The notes under the pieces: generated by a model | The model's input: the letters and a program-made list of their open reading frames with translations, nothing else | What the model was told of the DNA's origin: nothing | The model's database searches: none | Made by a program: the position numbers and the translations under genes | In this document: positions 1 through 10,084 of the stretch, piece by piece | Numbering within the stretch: position 1 is the stretch's first letter | How the letters are laid out: each line of letters begins with the position of its first letter | NCBI GenBank assembly: GCA_951230915.1 | Contig: OX579635.1 | Coordinates: 44,702,001-44,766,000, forward strand | Length of the DNA: 64,000 nucleotides | Direction of reading: 5' to 3' | Origin: Antitrichia curtipendula | Taxonomy: Eukaryota; Streptophyta; Bryopsida; Hypnales; Leucodontaceae

Positions 1-697
1 GCACGTGAAAATTCATATCGTGTAGACTTTGTCGGAAAGCGGGGTTGAGTTCATGATCATATGCATAAGGTAAGGTAGGAGGTCCTTAAATCAACTGGGT
101 TCTCAATGCTTTCACTATCTAGGAATGAGTGACATGCTCCTTGAAATATCTACTATAGTTATTGATAAAGTAGGTAGGCTTAAATGGGCAATTTCTATAC
201 CTCCTACTGTACTAGTGTTTGGAACCCATTTTTCAAATACCAAATACGGTTATTTTCTCTATTTTGTACTTCAAATAAAAATTCATAGACTTTTTTAGTG
301 GTATTTTGCCATTGTTTTCAAATTGCAACTGGGTTTTTTTCCAATTCCACCGGCTAACTTTGAACTAGCCGTCAATTTTTGTGGGTACACATTGTATCCC
401 TAGACCTCTTCACAATTGTGTCCCTATCTACATTTATCCAACATTTCAACCTAAAATGTTCAAAATGATGGAAGGATGTAAATAAATGGGGATGCAATTA
501 TAAAGAATATCAATAATGGGTAGGCCTACCTCAAGTTGGCAAGCTAAATGAAAACAAGATGTTTATAAGCCAAGTGAACCAGCCTATTACCACTTTCATC
601 TCAATTCTGCCCTCATGCATTCAAGGGATACATTTCAGAACAAAAATGTACGTCTCATGTACATGAGGGTGAAATTTAAAAAATGAAATGTGATTAA
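1..697. other. Gene-free AT-rich stretch
   Basis: No convincing coding sequence is visible. Around position 66 the DNA reads TAAGGTAAGGTAGGAGG, which resembles the TAAGGTAGG terminus shared by several small elements later in the window. It may be the end of a truncated copy, but no matching opposite end was found. Confidence 0.4.
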
Positions 698-1633
698 CCC
701 CTAAGGTCAGAGACAATGATTTCACCAAAATCGCTCCAAACCTGCTATTTCTAATACAAGTACCAAGATTTAGAAAAAAAAAAAATTTGAAAAAATGTAA
801 CCATAGGATCTTGTAGTGCACTAGTTTGAGAAGTTGTGGAAAAAATTTCAGAAATTTTCTCCTTGTGGATTGCAAGACAATAGCCGGTTTGAATTGACAA
901 AAATCCTTTTTTTGTCTCTGCAAAAACCCGGGCAGTTGCACTTCACAAGGTCACATCGGTATGAAAAAAAATCCAAAATGGTGTTTACTCTTTGTATTCA
1001 TTATTAAGGCAATTTGGCTACATGCTTGAAAAATTTCAGATCATTTGAAATTGTAAAACATATAGGAAAAAATTAGTAAGTAGAAAGAGGTAGAAAATGA
1101 TTCAAAACACTAAATTGTTAAGAATTTAAATATGGAATTGACTGAAATTCCAATCCCAACCGTTGTAATGTTGTAATAAAAAATTTAAAGCCAATGTTTT
1201 TATTTTTTTTCAAAAATATTGAAAATTGAGTTAAATAAAGGACTTCAAAGTTTATTTTAGAAGAGAGATTCCATAACTACCTTCAAACTAAGACTCCTCA
1301 TAACTTTCATCTTAATAATAAAAATAGAATGATTCAAAGCTTCCCGCATATATATAAATCTAAAGAACCAATTTCAAATTTTTATTTTTTTTAAAAGTGA
1401 TTTTTAAAGAAGTTTTTTCAATTGCCTAGGCTACCCACCGACCAATGAAAATGACATATCATGCAATAACTTTTTAACAACATAGTCAAAAGTTATGAAA
1501 ATTGTTGGGCCTTAAAGCTACTCCTTGGACACATCCTGTATGAAAATTTCAAAGAAAAAACCAAAAATTGTAGTCATAGTAAGCTGCCCAAAATTGCTAT
1601 GTTGTCAAAAAACGGTGTTTGGACCTTTAGGGG
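698..1633. mobile_element. TTAA-flanked non-autonomous DNA element, copy 1 (piggyBac-like ends)
   Basis: A 936-bp element lies between TTAA at 694-697 and TTAA at 1634-1637. It begins CCCCTAAGGTC and ends ACCTTTAGGGG, so the ends are inverted repeats directly abutting TTAA. A homologous full-length copy with the same borders is present at 34541-35486, including shared interior blocks such as the stretch around GATCTTGTAGT. TTAA target duplication and CCC-starting termini are the hallmark of the piggyBac superfamily; assignment here rests only on that resemblance. No transposase is encoded, so the element would depend on a source elsewhere. Confidence 0.7.
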
Positions 1634-1895
1634 TTAAGGTAGGAATACTATAGACAAAGCAAGTTCACAAACGGTTTCAATGTACATGCTCTTGTGATTT
1701 CAAGGCACAAAATTAATGAGAAGAGCAAGTACATTAAAACCGTTTGTGGACCATTGTGTGTCTTTTATCCTAGTGGGCCACTTGTGGCTAGCGGTCTTGT
1801 ACTTTGCCCTTGCAATGAAATTTCTTTATATTTGTTTTAATTTTTTTTTTAAATCTGTTTGTGCACCGGCACTGTTTATGGTATTCCTACCTTAA
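1634..1895. mobile_element. Short MITE with TTAAGGTAGGAATAC ends
   Basis: The element opens TTAAGGTAGGAATACTATAG and closes with the near-perfect complement ending GGTATTCCTACCTTAA. It is about 262 bp and has no coding capacity. Its left TTAA is the right TTAA of the preceding 698-1633 element, so the two are joined back to back. The terminal core TAAGGTAGG recurs in otherwise unrelated elements at 57339, 61193, 61637 and 62176. Confidence 0.65.
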
Positions 1896-2469
1896 CAAGC
1901 ACTTTTTGGATTTCAGAATTGAAGTGGTGGTCAGTTTTCGATGTTTCCAAACCTTGGCAACTTGCCCATTCTGACCTGGCAGTCGTCATATCTGAACGAT
2001 AAGCGTCACCGTTTCAATATATATCTGCAATGCTTAATCATCATGTGCTGCTTGCAGACTGGATAATTATACCGAGATTGTCAGCTGTCTGTGAATGTGC
2101 TTATCAAACTACTCTACACTCACTCAAAATGGCGTATGGCTATGCTGGGAAACTTCAAAATCCTTCGCTCTGTATACTCCATTTTCTCACTATACATTTA
2201 CAGATGAAAATTTGATTCTATTTTTTACATTATCTCATGGAAAGAAGCCCGAAGAAGTCTAGGTTATTATCCACTTTACAAATCAAAAAAATTCTAAATA
2301 ATGGATTTTTTTGAGCAATTTGAAGTTGGTTGGGTCAGAAAGCAAAAGACATTGAACTTTCCATTGAATTTATTGAATTTCAAGACCATTCTTATGCAAA
2401 TCTAAATATGGACAATTTTGTTAAAATGGCAAAATTTCGTAACTTTGGCAATTTTCACAGTTCAGAGTA

Positions 2470-2917
2470 CACTAAAGATGATATTTAGTGTTGAGTGACA
2501 TTTAGTGTTTTTACCCCCCTACTAGCTACAACACTAAATCTGAACTTGTCCACAATTAGTGTTAGACTTGAATGTGCCGGCTGCAAACTTCAGAGCCTTG
2601 TAACTTTTGCAAAATTCTTCAAATAAAGAAAATGAGATGTTTTTCGGCATCTACAAAAACTGTAGATGCCGAAAAACATCTCATTTTCCTGATTTGAAGA
2701 ATTTTTGCAAAAGTTACAAGGCTCTGAAGTTTGCAGCCGCCTAGCCCTAATCGGTCCGATTCTGTCCGTGAACAGTGATATTCCGTCTGATATGACAACT
2801 CTGGTTCACATTTAGTGTTTGAATTGACATTTAATGTTACTTACTTTCATAGGGTAATTGGCTTTTAGTGTATGCCTTCGTATTTAGTGTACAAGACACT
2901 AAATATCATCTTTAGTG
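2470..2917. mobile_element. Nested CACTA-ended MITE with repeated ATTTAGTGT motifs
   Basis: This insertion starts CACTAAAGATGATATTTAGTG and ends CACTAAATATCATCTTTAGTG, giving terminal inverted repeats of about 21 bp, with TA on each side (2468-2469 and 2918-2919). The motif ATTTAGTGT or its complement occurs about ten times within 450 bp, mostly near the two ends, like the subterminal motifs to which transposases bind. The CACTA..TAGTG termini recall the CMC superfamily, but a 2-bp TA duplication fits Tc1/mariner better, so the superfamily is left open. Confidence 0.65.
2578..2739. repeat. Near-perfect 78-bp-arm hairpin inside the nested MITE
   Basis: The arms 2578-2655 and 2661-2739 are complementary over almost their whole length, separated by a 5-base loop. 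By eye there are only about two substitutions and one single-base indel. The left arm begins CGGCTGCAAACTTC and the right arm ends GAAGTTTGCAGCCG. The RNA would fold into a long stem of the size of a MIRNA precursor, although such high arm identity points to a young fold-back insertion. Confidence 0.85.
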
Positions 2918-3159
2918 TAGCTGCTCTGAAATGTTCAATTGTCATAGATTTCTGAAATCTACAAGAATCATAGTCAAAGTTCAAACCGCATGATATGTAA
3001 ATCATTGCTATATTTCTGAAATGTATATGATTTTAAGATTTCTGAAATCTATACCCCTCTTAGATGTCACTTTTGCAGTTCAAAGCGACTGCTCTAAAAA
3101 TGGCACACGGAATACTGTTGTTTTAACAAAATTGCCAATAATTATACTAAAAGACCAAG

Positions 3160-3943
3160 CATTAGAGAAAATTTGGGGTGAGGTAAGGATCCTTGAGATT
3201 GCTTGACCCTTGCTTCTAAGCCTGCTTAAAATAACATGATGGTGTCTTAAAATGGATTAAAATGGAATCATGGCAGTTGGATGCCAACCTTCGATGGCTT
3301 CTTGGCGCATCATTGTTGCTCCTCTTCTAGCGGGAGAAGCTAGATTTTGCCATTTTGGGCACCAATTCTGCGGGGCAGCTGATCTGGCTTGTTCAACTTC
3401 ACAGGAGCGGGAAGATGGTAAATGAGCGGGATAAAGTTGGTGAGGCTGGACTGCCGTGTTTGAGATCCCTGCCTCTTGCAATGCTAAGCTGTTGTGGGAC
3501 TGAGAGTGATTTTAATTCTAGCTTACTAAATTTAGAATGGATGATGGAGACAAACAATCTCAGCCAAAACTATTTTAGATTGGAATTCCAGCTTTTGAGG
3601 ATAACACCCAATCCCCCGGCCACAACTAGCTAATTTGGATGGAAAAAAGCAGCGAGCGGGCTTGGATTGGATGCACCCTGGATCAGCCAGGTTGGAACCT
3701 TAAACTCAAACTGAATTACCCTCCTGTCAAGGTCAATAACTCCAAGCTAAGCCAAGTACGCTCCAGGTACGCTTCAAGTACGCTCAAGTGCTGTATGCCG
3801 ATTGGCTCATAGGGGACCCTCAACTAGAGGGAAGGCATCGTCAGAGGGGCCCATGACAACTCAAATCTCATTCTTGACTCCGCTTTGCAGTAATGCAGAT
3901 TTACAAGAAAGGGCCCTTCTCTCACCCCAAATTTTCTCTAATG
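3160..3943. mobile_element. 784-bp element with 23-bp terminal inverted repeats
   Basis: The left end CATTAGAGAAAATTTGGGGT (continuing GAG) is mirrored exactly by CTCACCCC..CTCTAATG at the right end. It starts 22 bp after the preceding TIR element. The interior is less AT-rich than its surroundings and contains short open frames on both strands, none recognisable. No target-site duplication was seen, so the exact borders and superfamily are uncertain. Confidence 0.6.
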
Positions 3944-6095
3944 GGTAGTTGCATAGGAGATATTCTTTCTCTATAAAGCCTATCCTTTCTTATATTTGAC
4001 ACTTTGTATCACTATTATATTGCAACCTCCTATTTTCTTTACTAGAAAAAAAGACTAGTGATTATAGGATAGAGAGAGTATGTTACAAAAATTTCAATTT
4101 TTTTTAAAGAATTCAAATGACAATGAATTTTAAAAAAGAAAACCCACCAATTCATATCTTTATTATCATATACAACATTAGTTTTAGGAATCTGAAAATT
4201 TCATAATATTAATATATTTTGTTGTTTAGACCATCATCTATTCATTCTATTGTAAACCAAATTTTCATGTCATTTTGTGTTTAGAAAAAGTAGTTATAGG
4301 CTTTCAACTTTAAGGTACAATGAAATACACATTTTTTGGAAATTTTCAAAGCTTTCTATAGAAAGTAGACTTGGGAAGATTCACTTTGTTATTTTGCTCA
4401 ATAGGTGAAAAATCCATCTTGACTCTTGAGTGTCAGAAGCAAGTCTTAAGAATATTAAGCACCAAAAGTGTAAAAAATACATAAGAAGGGTAATATGGTT
4501 TAATTGAAATAAATCTTGTATCAATTTTTTTTTAAATGTTTAGTATAAATAGGTCTAAATCCAACTATGTGAATATTCTAACAACAATGGTGTACTCCCC
4601 CATATGGATGAAAATCATTGATTCTCCATTGTGTGTCATCTAGACCTATTTTCATTTTTCAAAAGGATCTTAATAGGCATTCCAAGGAGCAAACCAAACT
4701 CAAGATTTGGGTGGAAGTGTCAAGTTTTAGCAGATCCATGTGATGTAGAGGCTGTTCAAATTTCTCATACCTATGGAATTTTTTTTACAATAGCGGTATT
4801 TCATACACCATTTTTCCATTCATTTCCTCCTCTAGCTCTAAAGCCTAGGATTAGTAAGTATTTCAGAACTCATAGTCTGAACGTAAAAGTGCCAAGTTTG
4901 TGGAATGCCACCATTTTAACAAAACTTTGGTTGACCTCTGAATTAGGCTCCACGATTGAAAAAAATCTGCCTTTCCCTCATTCAGATTGTGATGAGTTAT
5001 TGTGACTTGATTGTAGACGACTATTTCAGGTGTCAATTAACGATTTAGGATTTACGGTTCGGCCTTCCGGCAGGCCTGCATGGATGGTAAGATATTTTCT
5101 TTGGAGAATAAGTAGAGCTAGCCCATAGAAGACTGACTCAAATTCAGAATCAAGTTCCAAATTTCGACAACGGGTTAATCTGTACCAATTACAGATCATT
5201 CACAGGTGAGGGCAACACCAACGAACAAGTGACTATGAATTCTTGATTCTAGGGCGAAGAAGGGTGCTGATGTAAGTTACTGTGGCAACTCAGATCATTG
5301 CCAAGTGAGGGTGGGTCTCTACAGAATTTGTCGTGTCCTTGAGAAAGTGCTTTAGCAAACCCTCTCTCGCTTCCTAGCTACGCACTGTTGCAAGCATTTG
5401 TTCCATGACGTACTTGGACTGTCGATCGATCAGTTGTGTCAATTTGTCCCATTTGTATGTCCGATAGAATGGTCGTACGTTGGAGTTTGTTTCCTCTTGA
5501 AGTAAGTTACAACAGAAAGCACCACCTCGATGCTAGCTAAGCTACCAACAGTGGTCACTCTTTAAACGTCGTCAGTAGTGATCGATACCAAGAACATCGA
5601 TCAGAGCACATGTTTACCCTAACTTTGAGATTTGGATGTCGGCATTACCCTCACGTCAAGGCCCAACAACATCGAAGCCAAACTGTACTGTACAGCACCC
5701 TCTCACAAGAAACTCATATTGGGTTCCGTGTTGGGAACACACCGGGGAAAGTGTGCAAGTTCACCGATGTCCTTCTAACACTCTTCACTTTCCCGTGTAG
5801 TAGTGTAGTTTCCCGGTATGTCCCACTTTTTCCAGTGTGAGAAAAATTCCCGGTGTGCCTCTGGAACAAAGAGAACACCGGGAATTCAATCTTCCTCTTT
5901 TCTCCACAGGGAACTCACAGGGAGCTCAATGTAAGCCCCTTGTATCTTTGGTTACTGTTAGAATCTCCAAATTGCTTCCGCTGCTTTTCTTTGTCACAAA
6001 GAGCTGAGCTGATTTGAGCGGGGGCTGAGGTATCCGAAGACTGCTCAAAGAGTCAAGAGTACGAATTAAAGCACTTCGACTGCTGTCAGTACCCT
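3944..6095. other. Gene-free stretch with unrecognised open frames
   Basis: A 124-codon frame at 4631-5005 (+) and a 76-codon frame at 5610-5840 (+) show no recognisable domain. Bases 5730-5880 contain several copies of a CCGGTGTG/CCCGGTGT-type motif in both orientations. Nothing else was supported. Confidence 0.35.
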
Positions 6096-6463
6096 CTTAA
6101 CAATTTAGTATTTGGGTCATTTTCTATTTCTTTCTATTTACTATTTTTTTCCTGTATGTTGTACAATTTCAAATGATCTAAAAATTTTCAAGCATGTAGC
6201 CAACTTGCCTTGAAGAATGAATCTGAAGAAGAACCACCGTTTTATTCATTTGAATATATAAATGTGACTTTGTGAAGTGAAGTTGCCTACTTTTTCGCAG
6301 GGCCAAAAAATTGAGTGTTGTCATTTCAAATGCTAATATCTTGCAATTCACATGGTGAAAAATTCTGATTTTTTTTTCCACATATTCTCAAATTAGTGTA
6401 CTACAAGATCCTATGATTTCATGTGTGCTAAAATGTTTTGGTAAAAACATAGCCAAGGAACTT
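6096..6463. mobile_element. Truncated copy of the 698-1633 TTAA element, inverted
   Basis: The segment is the reverse complement of part of the TTAA elements at 698-1633 and 34541-35486: it shares the blocks around CAAGCATGTAGCC, TTGCAAGATATTAGC (as complement) and ACTACAAGATCCTATG. It ends CTTTAGGGAATAATT, a decayed form of the terminus CTTTAGGGGTTAA. The other half of the element is missing. Confidence 0.6.
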
Positions 6464-7321
6464 TAGGGAATAATTGGGAAGAATGATTTAAAGTATCATC
6501 AAATATTTGAGATAGCAGGTGTGAAAAGCCTTCAAGCGAAATAACTCGTCTACAACTATTCATAATTTGTGTATAACCACTAAATACGAGTTGTTTAAGG
6601 ACAACGTTTGGAATAACTCGTCCAAAATGACTTGTTTAGATAAAGTAAGTTGTATTTTAACAAAATGAGTTGTTTGTAATTGATTACAAAAGACCAAATT
6701 TCTACTAGTGTTAAGGTTCCTAAAGCATACTTAAATAAAACAAAACGTGAAAAAATCAGTGATTAATATAATTGTGTATAAGTGGAGCTATATATTTATG
6801 TTTGCCTTTTAGTGAAGGAACTAGAATTTGTTGGTTGTATACAATTTTTTAATAATATTGGCAACTAAGGCAATAATGACTATTTATGGCTTCAATTTCA
6901 TTTGGTAATTAAAGTCATGTAGTAAAGAGTGTGTACAAACCACTAGAATATAAAGCCTAAGCCATTAATATCAAATACCTGATGTGGAATAGCTAGTCAA
7001 GTCAAGTTTGAATAGAAGTAGTGAAATTATTCACCAATATGAGTAGAAGTAGTGAAATCCCAATCTTCACATGACTCCATAGAGTAGTATTTAGCTTTCT
7101 TACTATGGATAGTTATTTCAAGCACAATATGACTAATGTAATGACTAAGGTGACTATAAAGTTATAGGGCTCTACTAGTCTAATTACATTTGCTTGGTTT
7201 TTTTATAGTGTTGAGAAGTTGAGACAACTAAAAAAACAATCAAAAGAAGATTGGCAATGGATTTGAGAAAGAATTGAGCTATGCAATAATACAAAAAGTG
7301 GAACATCACTTGAATTAACCT
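6464..7321. other. Gene-free AT-rich stretch
   Basis: No coding sequence or clear inverted repeat was recognised. The ACTCGTTTA-like words around 6540-6680 recur several times (ACTCGTCTACAAC, ACTCGTCCAAAATG, GACTTGTTTAG), suggesting local degenerate repetition. Confidence 0.3.
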
Positions 7322-7325
7322 TTAA

Positions 7326-8292
7326 CCCTAGACCGCCCAAGAGGACAAAAAGTGTCCTCACATAGTTTTAAGTTAAAATCAAAGTATTGTAACTTTTGCA
7401 TCCGATGTCCAAATTCAATAAAATTTGTTGGGAAAGTTGCACCTTTTCTTCTAGTTTGTGTGGTAAAATTTTCAGATCAATCCAAGAGGTAATGATTTTC
7501 TGGAAGCCAATCAAAGTTCACAGGCTCAATTTGATTCACCAAAGTGCACTTCATGGCTGCAACTTCGGGGTCTTGTATCTCCTTCATTCAATGTTCGATT
7601 TCAATAAAATTTGTTGGGTTGTGTTTCCCTTGAATTCTAGTTATTGTGGTGAAATTTTCATGTCAATCCAAGTTGTTTTGAATGTTTGAGAGCAATTCAA
7701 AATTCAAAATCCCGCCATTTATGGACTATAGTGAACTTCGGCGGCTTGTATCTTCTTCATTAAATGTCCTTTTTCAATAAATTTTTAATAAAAGTTGCGC
7801 ATACCAGTCTAGTTTGTGTTGCTAAATTTTCATACCAATCCAAGAATTTATGAATGACTGAGAAGCATTTTAGTAGAAGGAGGTTCAGCCCTAGATGTGT
7901 TTTTTGCAACTTTTCTTGCCTATTTTTGACATTTGCAAGCCATTTTGCAAATACATTAAGTCAATTGAATGATATTTTTTTTCACCAATGTGTTTGTATC
8001 CTGGTTTTGAATCACTTTGTAGTTTAAAGTTTTTTCATTTGATTAGGTTTAGAAATCAAATTTGGCCTCTAAATGTGTTCTTAGGAAAATTTCAGCATTC
8101 TTTTTCTACACTAAAACATTATAATCTTGCAATCTACACGGTCAAATGACTTCAAATTTGATCCTTGGCATCTACAACATGTGTACTACATGATTGTACG
8201 GTTAAGATCTTTATTACTTAGTCACATTTAGATTTATAGCACTTCAAAAGCTAGGATATTTTTTACCCAAGACAGCCATGGGCGGTCTAGGG
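7326..8292. mobile_element. TTAA-flanked element with perfect 14-bp TIRs (piggyBac-like ends)
   Basis: TTAA at 7322-7325 is followed by CCCTAGACCGCCCA, and TGGGCGGTCTAGGG precedes TTAA at 8293-8296. The 14-bp TIRs are perfect complements. The 967-bp interior has no transposase. Motifs near 8120-8200 match, as complement, the GATCTTGTAGT..TTGCAAGATATTAGC region of the 698-1633 family, so the two families look related. CCCTAG next to TTAA is strikingly like classical piggyBac ends, but no protein evidence supports that here. Confidence 0.72.
7385..7870 (+). repeat. Three diverged tandem units (~170 bp) within the TTAA element
   Basis: Three successive segments share the order: TTCAATAAAATTTGTTGGG, a CTAGTTTGTGTGGTAAAATT-like block, then CAATCCAAG and a terminal A/T-rich part. 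They begin near 7405, 7590 and 7770. They are clearly degenerate. A long open frame (7396-7689) over the first two units is probably a by-product of the repetition and shows no known domain. Confidence 0.55.
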
Positions 8293-8296
8293 TTAA

Positions 8297-9205
8297 ACTC
8301 ATACAATTTTTAATCTCATTTCACACACACCAAAAAAAGTCTAATACTCAAAGATTAAATTGGAGCCATCAATTTGCTGGACAATTAACATGGACAAAAT
8401 AAAAAATTAGCTCTATAGTTTTAGAATCACTTATACTATAAAATTTTTATGAATAGTACCTTTATTTATGATTCTATTTGACCCTACTCCCTTAAGCAAT
8501 GCAATTTGAGAGGCTTGAAACAAAGAGTTGTAGTTTTATCTAGAGTTTGTATCTTCAAAGTTATATTTTCATCCCAAAGTTCACATGCTCCTTCAATATT
8601 GGAAAATATTATATCTTTTCCATTTTATTAGAGTAATTTTTTGCTCTAATGGAAAAAATATGCCTAATTAAACCATTTATTTACGTAACAATTACAGATT
8701 TAGAGCAAAATGAGTACCTTTTTCCCTTGAAATTTGGAATTTATTTTGAGGTGAGGATAATGAATAGTGATCAATGAACCCCTTATATTCAAAGGTTATT
8801 GATTGTAGAGAGAATCATGACTCATTTTATTGTTTTTGGTTTTTTTATTTTGGTTTTCTCTATATTTTTACATATATTAGTAACATTGAAATGGTTCACA
8901 ACCTTTTTATTTATACAATGTAGGTATCCTTAATTACCTACAAATTCTCAATGAAATCCCCTTTGAGTTCATAGTGTATTTCTTTTTTTTGCACTTCTAT
9001 AGTACTAAAGATGAGTTCATGAAATGTTAGGCCTCTTTCAACTACAAGTCATTGTCTTGGAACTTTGTAAATATATCCTCTAAGTATATACTAATGACAT
9101 TGAAATAGTCACTCTTTTTGTTTATACAATGTAAGTACCCTTTAGTGCCCACAAGTGTTCGATTAAGTCTCCTCTAAGTCTATGATGCGTGTCTTCATTT
9201 TGCAC
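8297..9205. other. Gene-free AT-rich stretch
   Basis: Two diverged copies of a sequence around ACATTGAAATGGTTCAC..TTTATACAATGTAGGTATCC (about 8880-9000) and ACATTGAAATAGTCACT..TTTATACAATGTAAGTACCC (about 9095-9200) lie in tandem at a spacing of about 210 bp. No gene was recognised. Confidence 0.4.
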
Positions 9206-9585
9206 TTATCTAGTATTAGAGAGCAACTCATCAAATGTTAGTCCTCTTTGAAACTGTAAGTCATTATTCTGCAACTTTGTAATTATGTCCTCTAGCCCAG
9301 GAACATCTTGTTCATCTTCCACAATCATATTGTGGTGGATGCAACAAATAAACATGAAGTCATTGATTACCTCATTACCTCTATGTTCCAATATCAACAA
9401 CAGTTACGGATGATGGCAAAACATGCTTACAAAACTCCAAAGCAGCGCTTTACATCCTTCCAGATTGCTTCTCATGAATTGCAATGTAGATATTCTACAC
9501 AAAGATAGATCATCTATGATATATACCATGTGTCAATAACTAATATTGGTCATAATCACATTTGTTGATGGTAAAATAAAATTTA

Positions 9586-9635
<50 letters not shown>

Positions 9636-10040
9636 GCTGCAAATGTCAACAAATTATAAACATGTGAAAAAAAATGCAAAACATTTAGGTCATTACTTGA
9701 CAATGGCAAACAAAAGGAGGTATGCCAGACATGCAAGTCATAACCAGCTATTGTCTCAAGAATAATGGACTTTTTGCCAACTCTATCTTCAAAGTCTCCA
9801 TGTCAAGTTATAAGACAATTCTTCCATTCATAGTGCATGCAATTTAGGGATGCAAACCATCCTTCAAAATCTGCGTGCTTCATTAATAGTTAATTGCTTT
9901 TTTCAAAATCTTCAGGTGTTGGTTGGTGCAAATGGCACTCTTCAAACTCCACTTGAATTGCAAGAAAAAATGCTTTAATGACTTCATGTCAGTACTCTCA
10001 GTAGTTCTACAATACTCATCTGTGGCATCTGCACATAAAC
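9206..10040 (-). pseudogene. PIF/Harbinger-type transposase remnant
   Basis: Read on the minus strand from about 10040 to 9206, pieces of a plant PIF/Harbinger (HARBI1-like DDE) transposase appear in order: a RTTESTDMKSLKHFF-like stretch, SLNCMHYEWKNC (the family's IDCMHWEWKNCP first-Asp motif, here N for D), SIILETIAGYDLHVWHTSF, LPLSSNDLNVL, RCFGVL, NCCXYWNIEV and the C-terminal HNMIVEDEQ block. Several frameshifts and stops separate them, and a poly(A)/(TA)n tract at 9580-9632 interrupts the frame where the GYYLADGIYP-type segment should be. The gene is dead. Terminal inverted repeats were not found. It ends about 45 bp upstream of the RRP8-like gene start. Confidence 0.75.
9583..9632. repeat. 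Poly(A) plus (TA)n microsatellite
   Basis: A run of about 18 A followed by about 16 TA units lies within the transposase remnant and breaks its reading frame. Confidence 0.9.
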
Positions 10041-10084
10041 CTCAATGACATTGAACCGGTTGTGATGACGTTGAACCGGTTGAG

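Larger units (their letters stand above)
2409..3137. mobile_element. TIR element (TGG-CAATTT-GTTAAAATGGC family), interrupted copy
   Basis: The left end reads TGGACAATTTTGTTAAAATG and the right end is its imperfect complement ending TTTTAACAAAATTGCCA. Related copies with the same terminal motif are at 48652-48943, 49231-49549 and 56936-57253. This copy is larger because a second element (2470-2917) has inserted in it. Uninterrupted relatives read CAGTTCAGAGCGGCCGCTCT across the site, here split after CAGAG. Confidence 0.7.

Noticed and set aside
4631..5005. 124-codon plus-strand frame
   Set aside because: No domain, no upstream promoter signal, and surroundings are AT-rich repeat-derived DNA.
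5727..5890. Possible inverted repeat of CACACCGGGGAAAGTG/TTCCCGGTGTG words
   Set aside because: Matches are short and the spacing inconsistent; not strong enough for an element.
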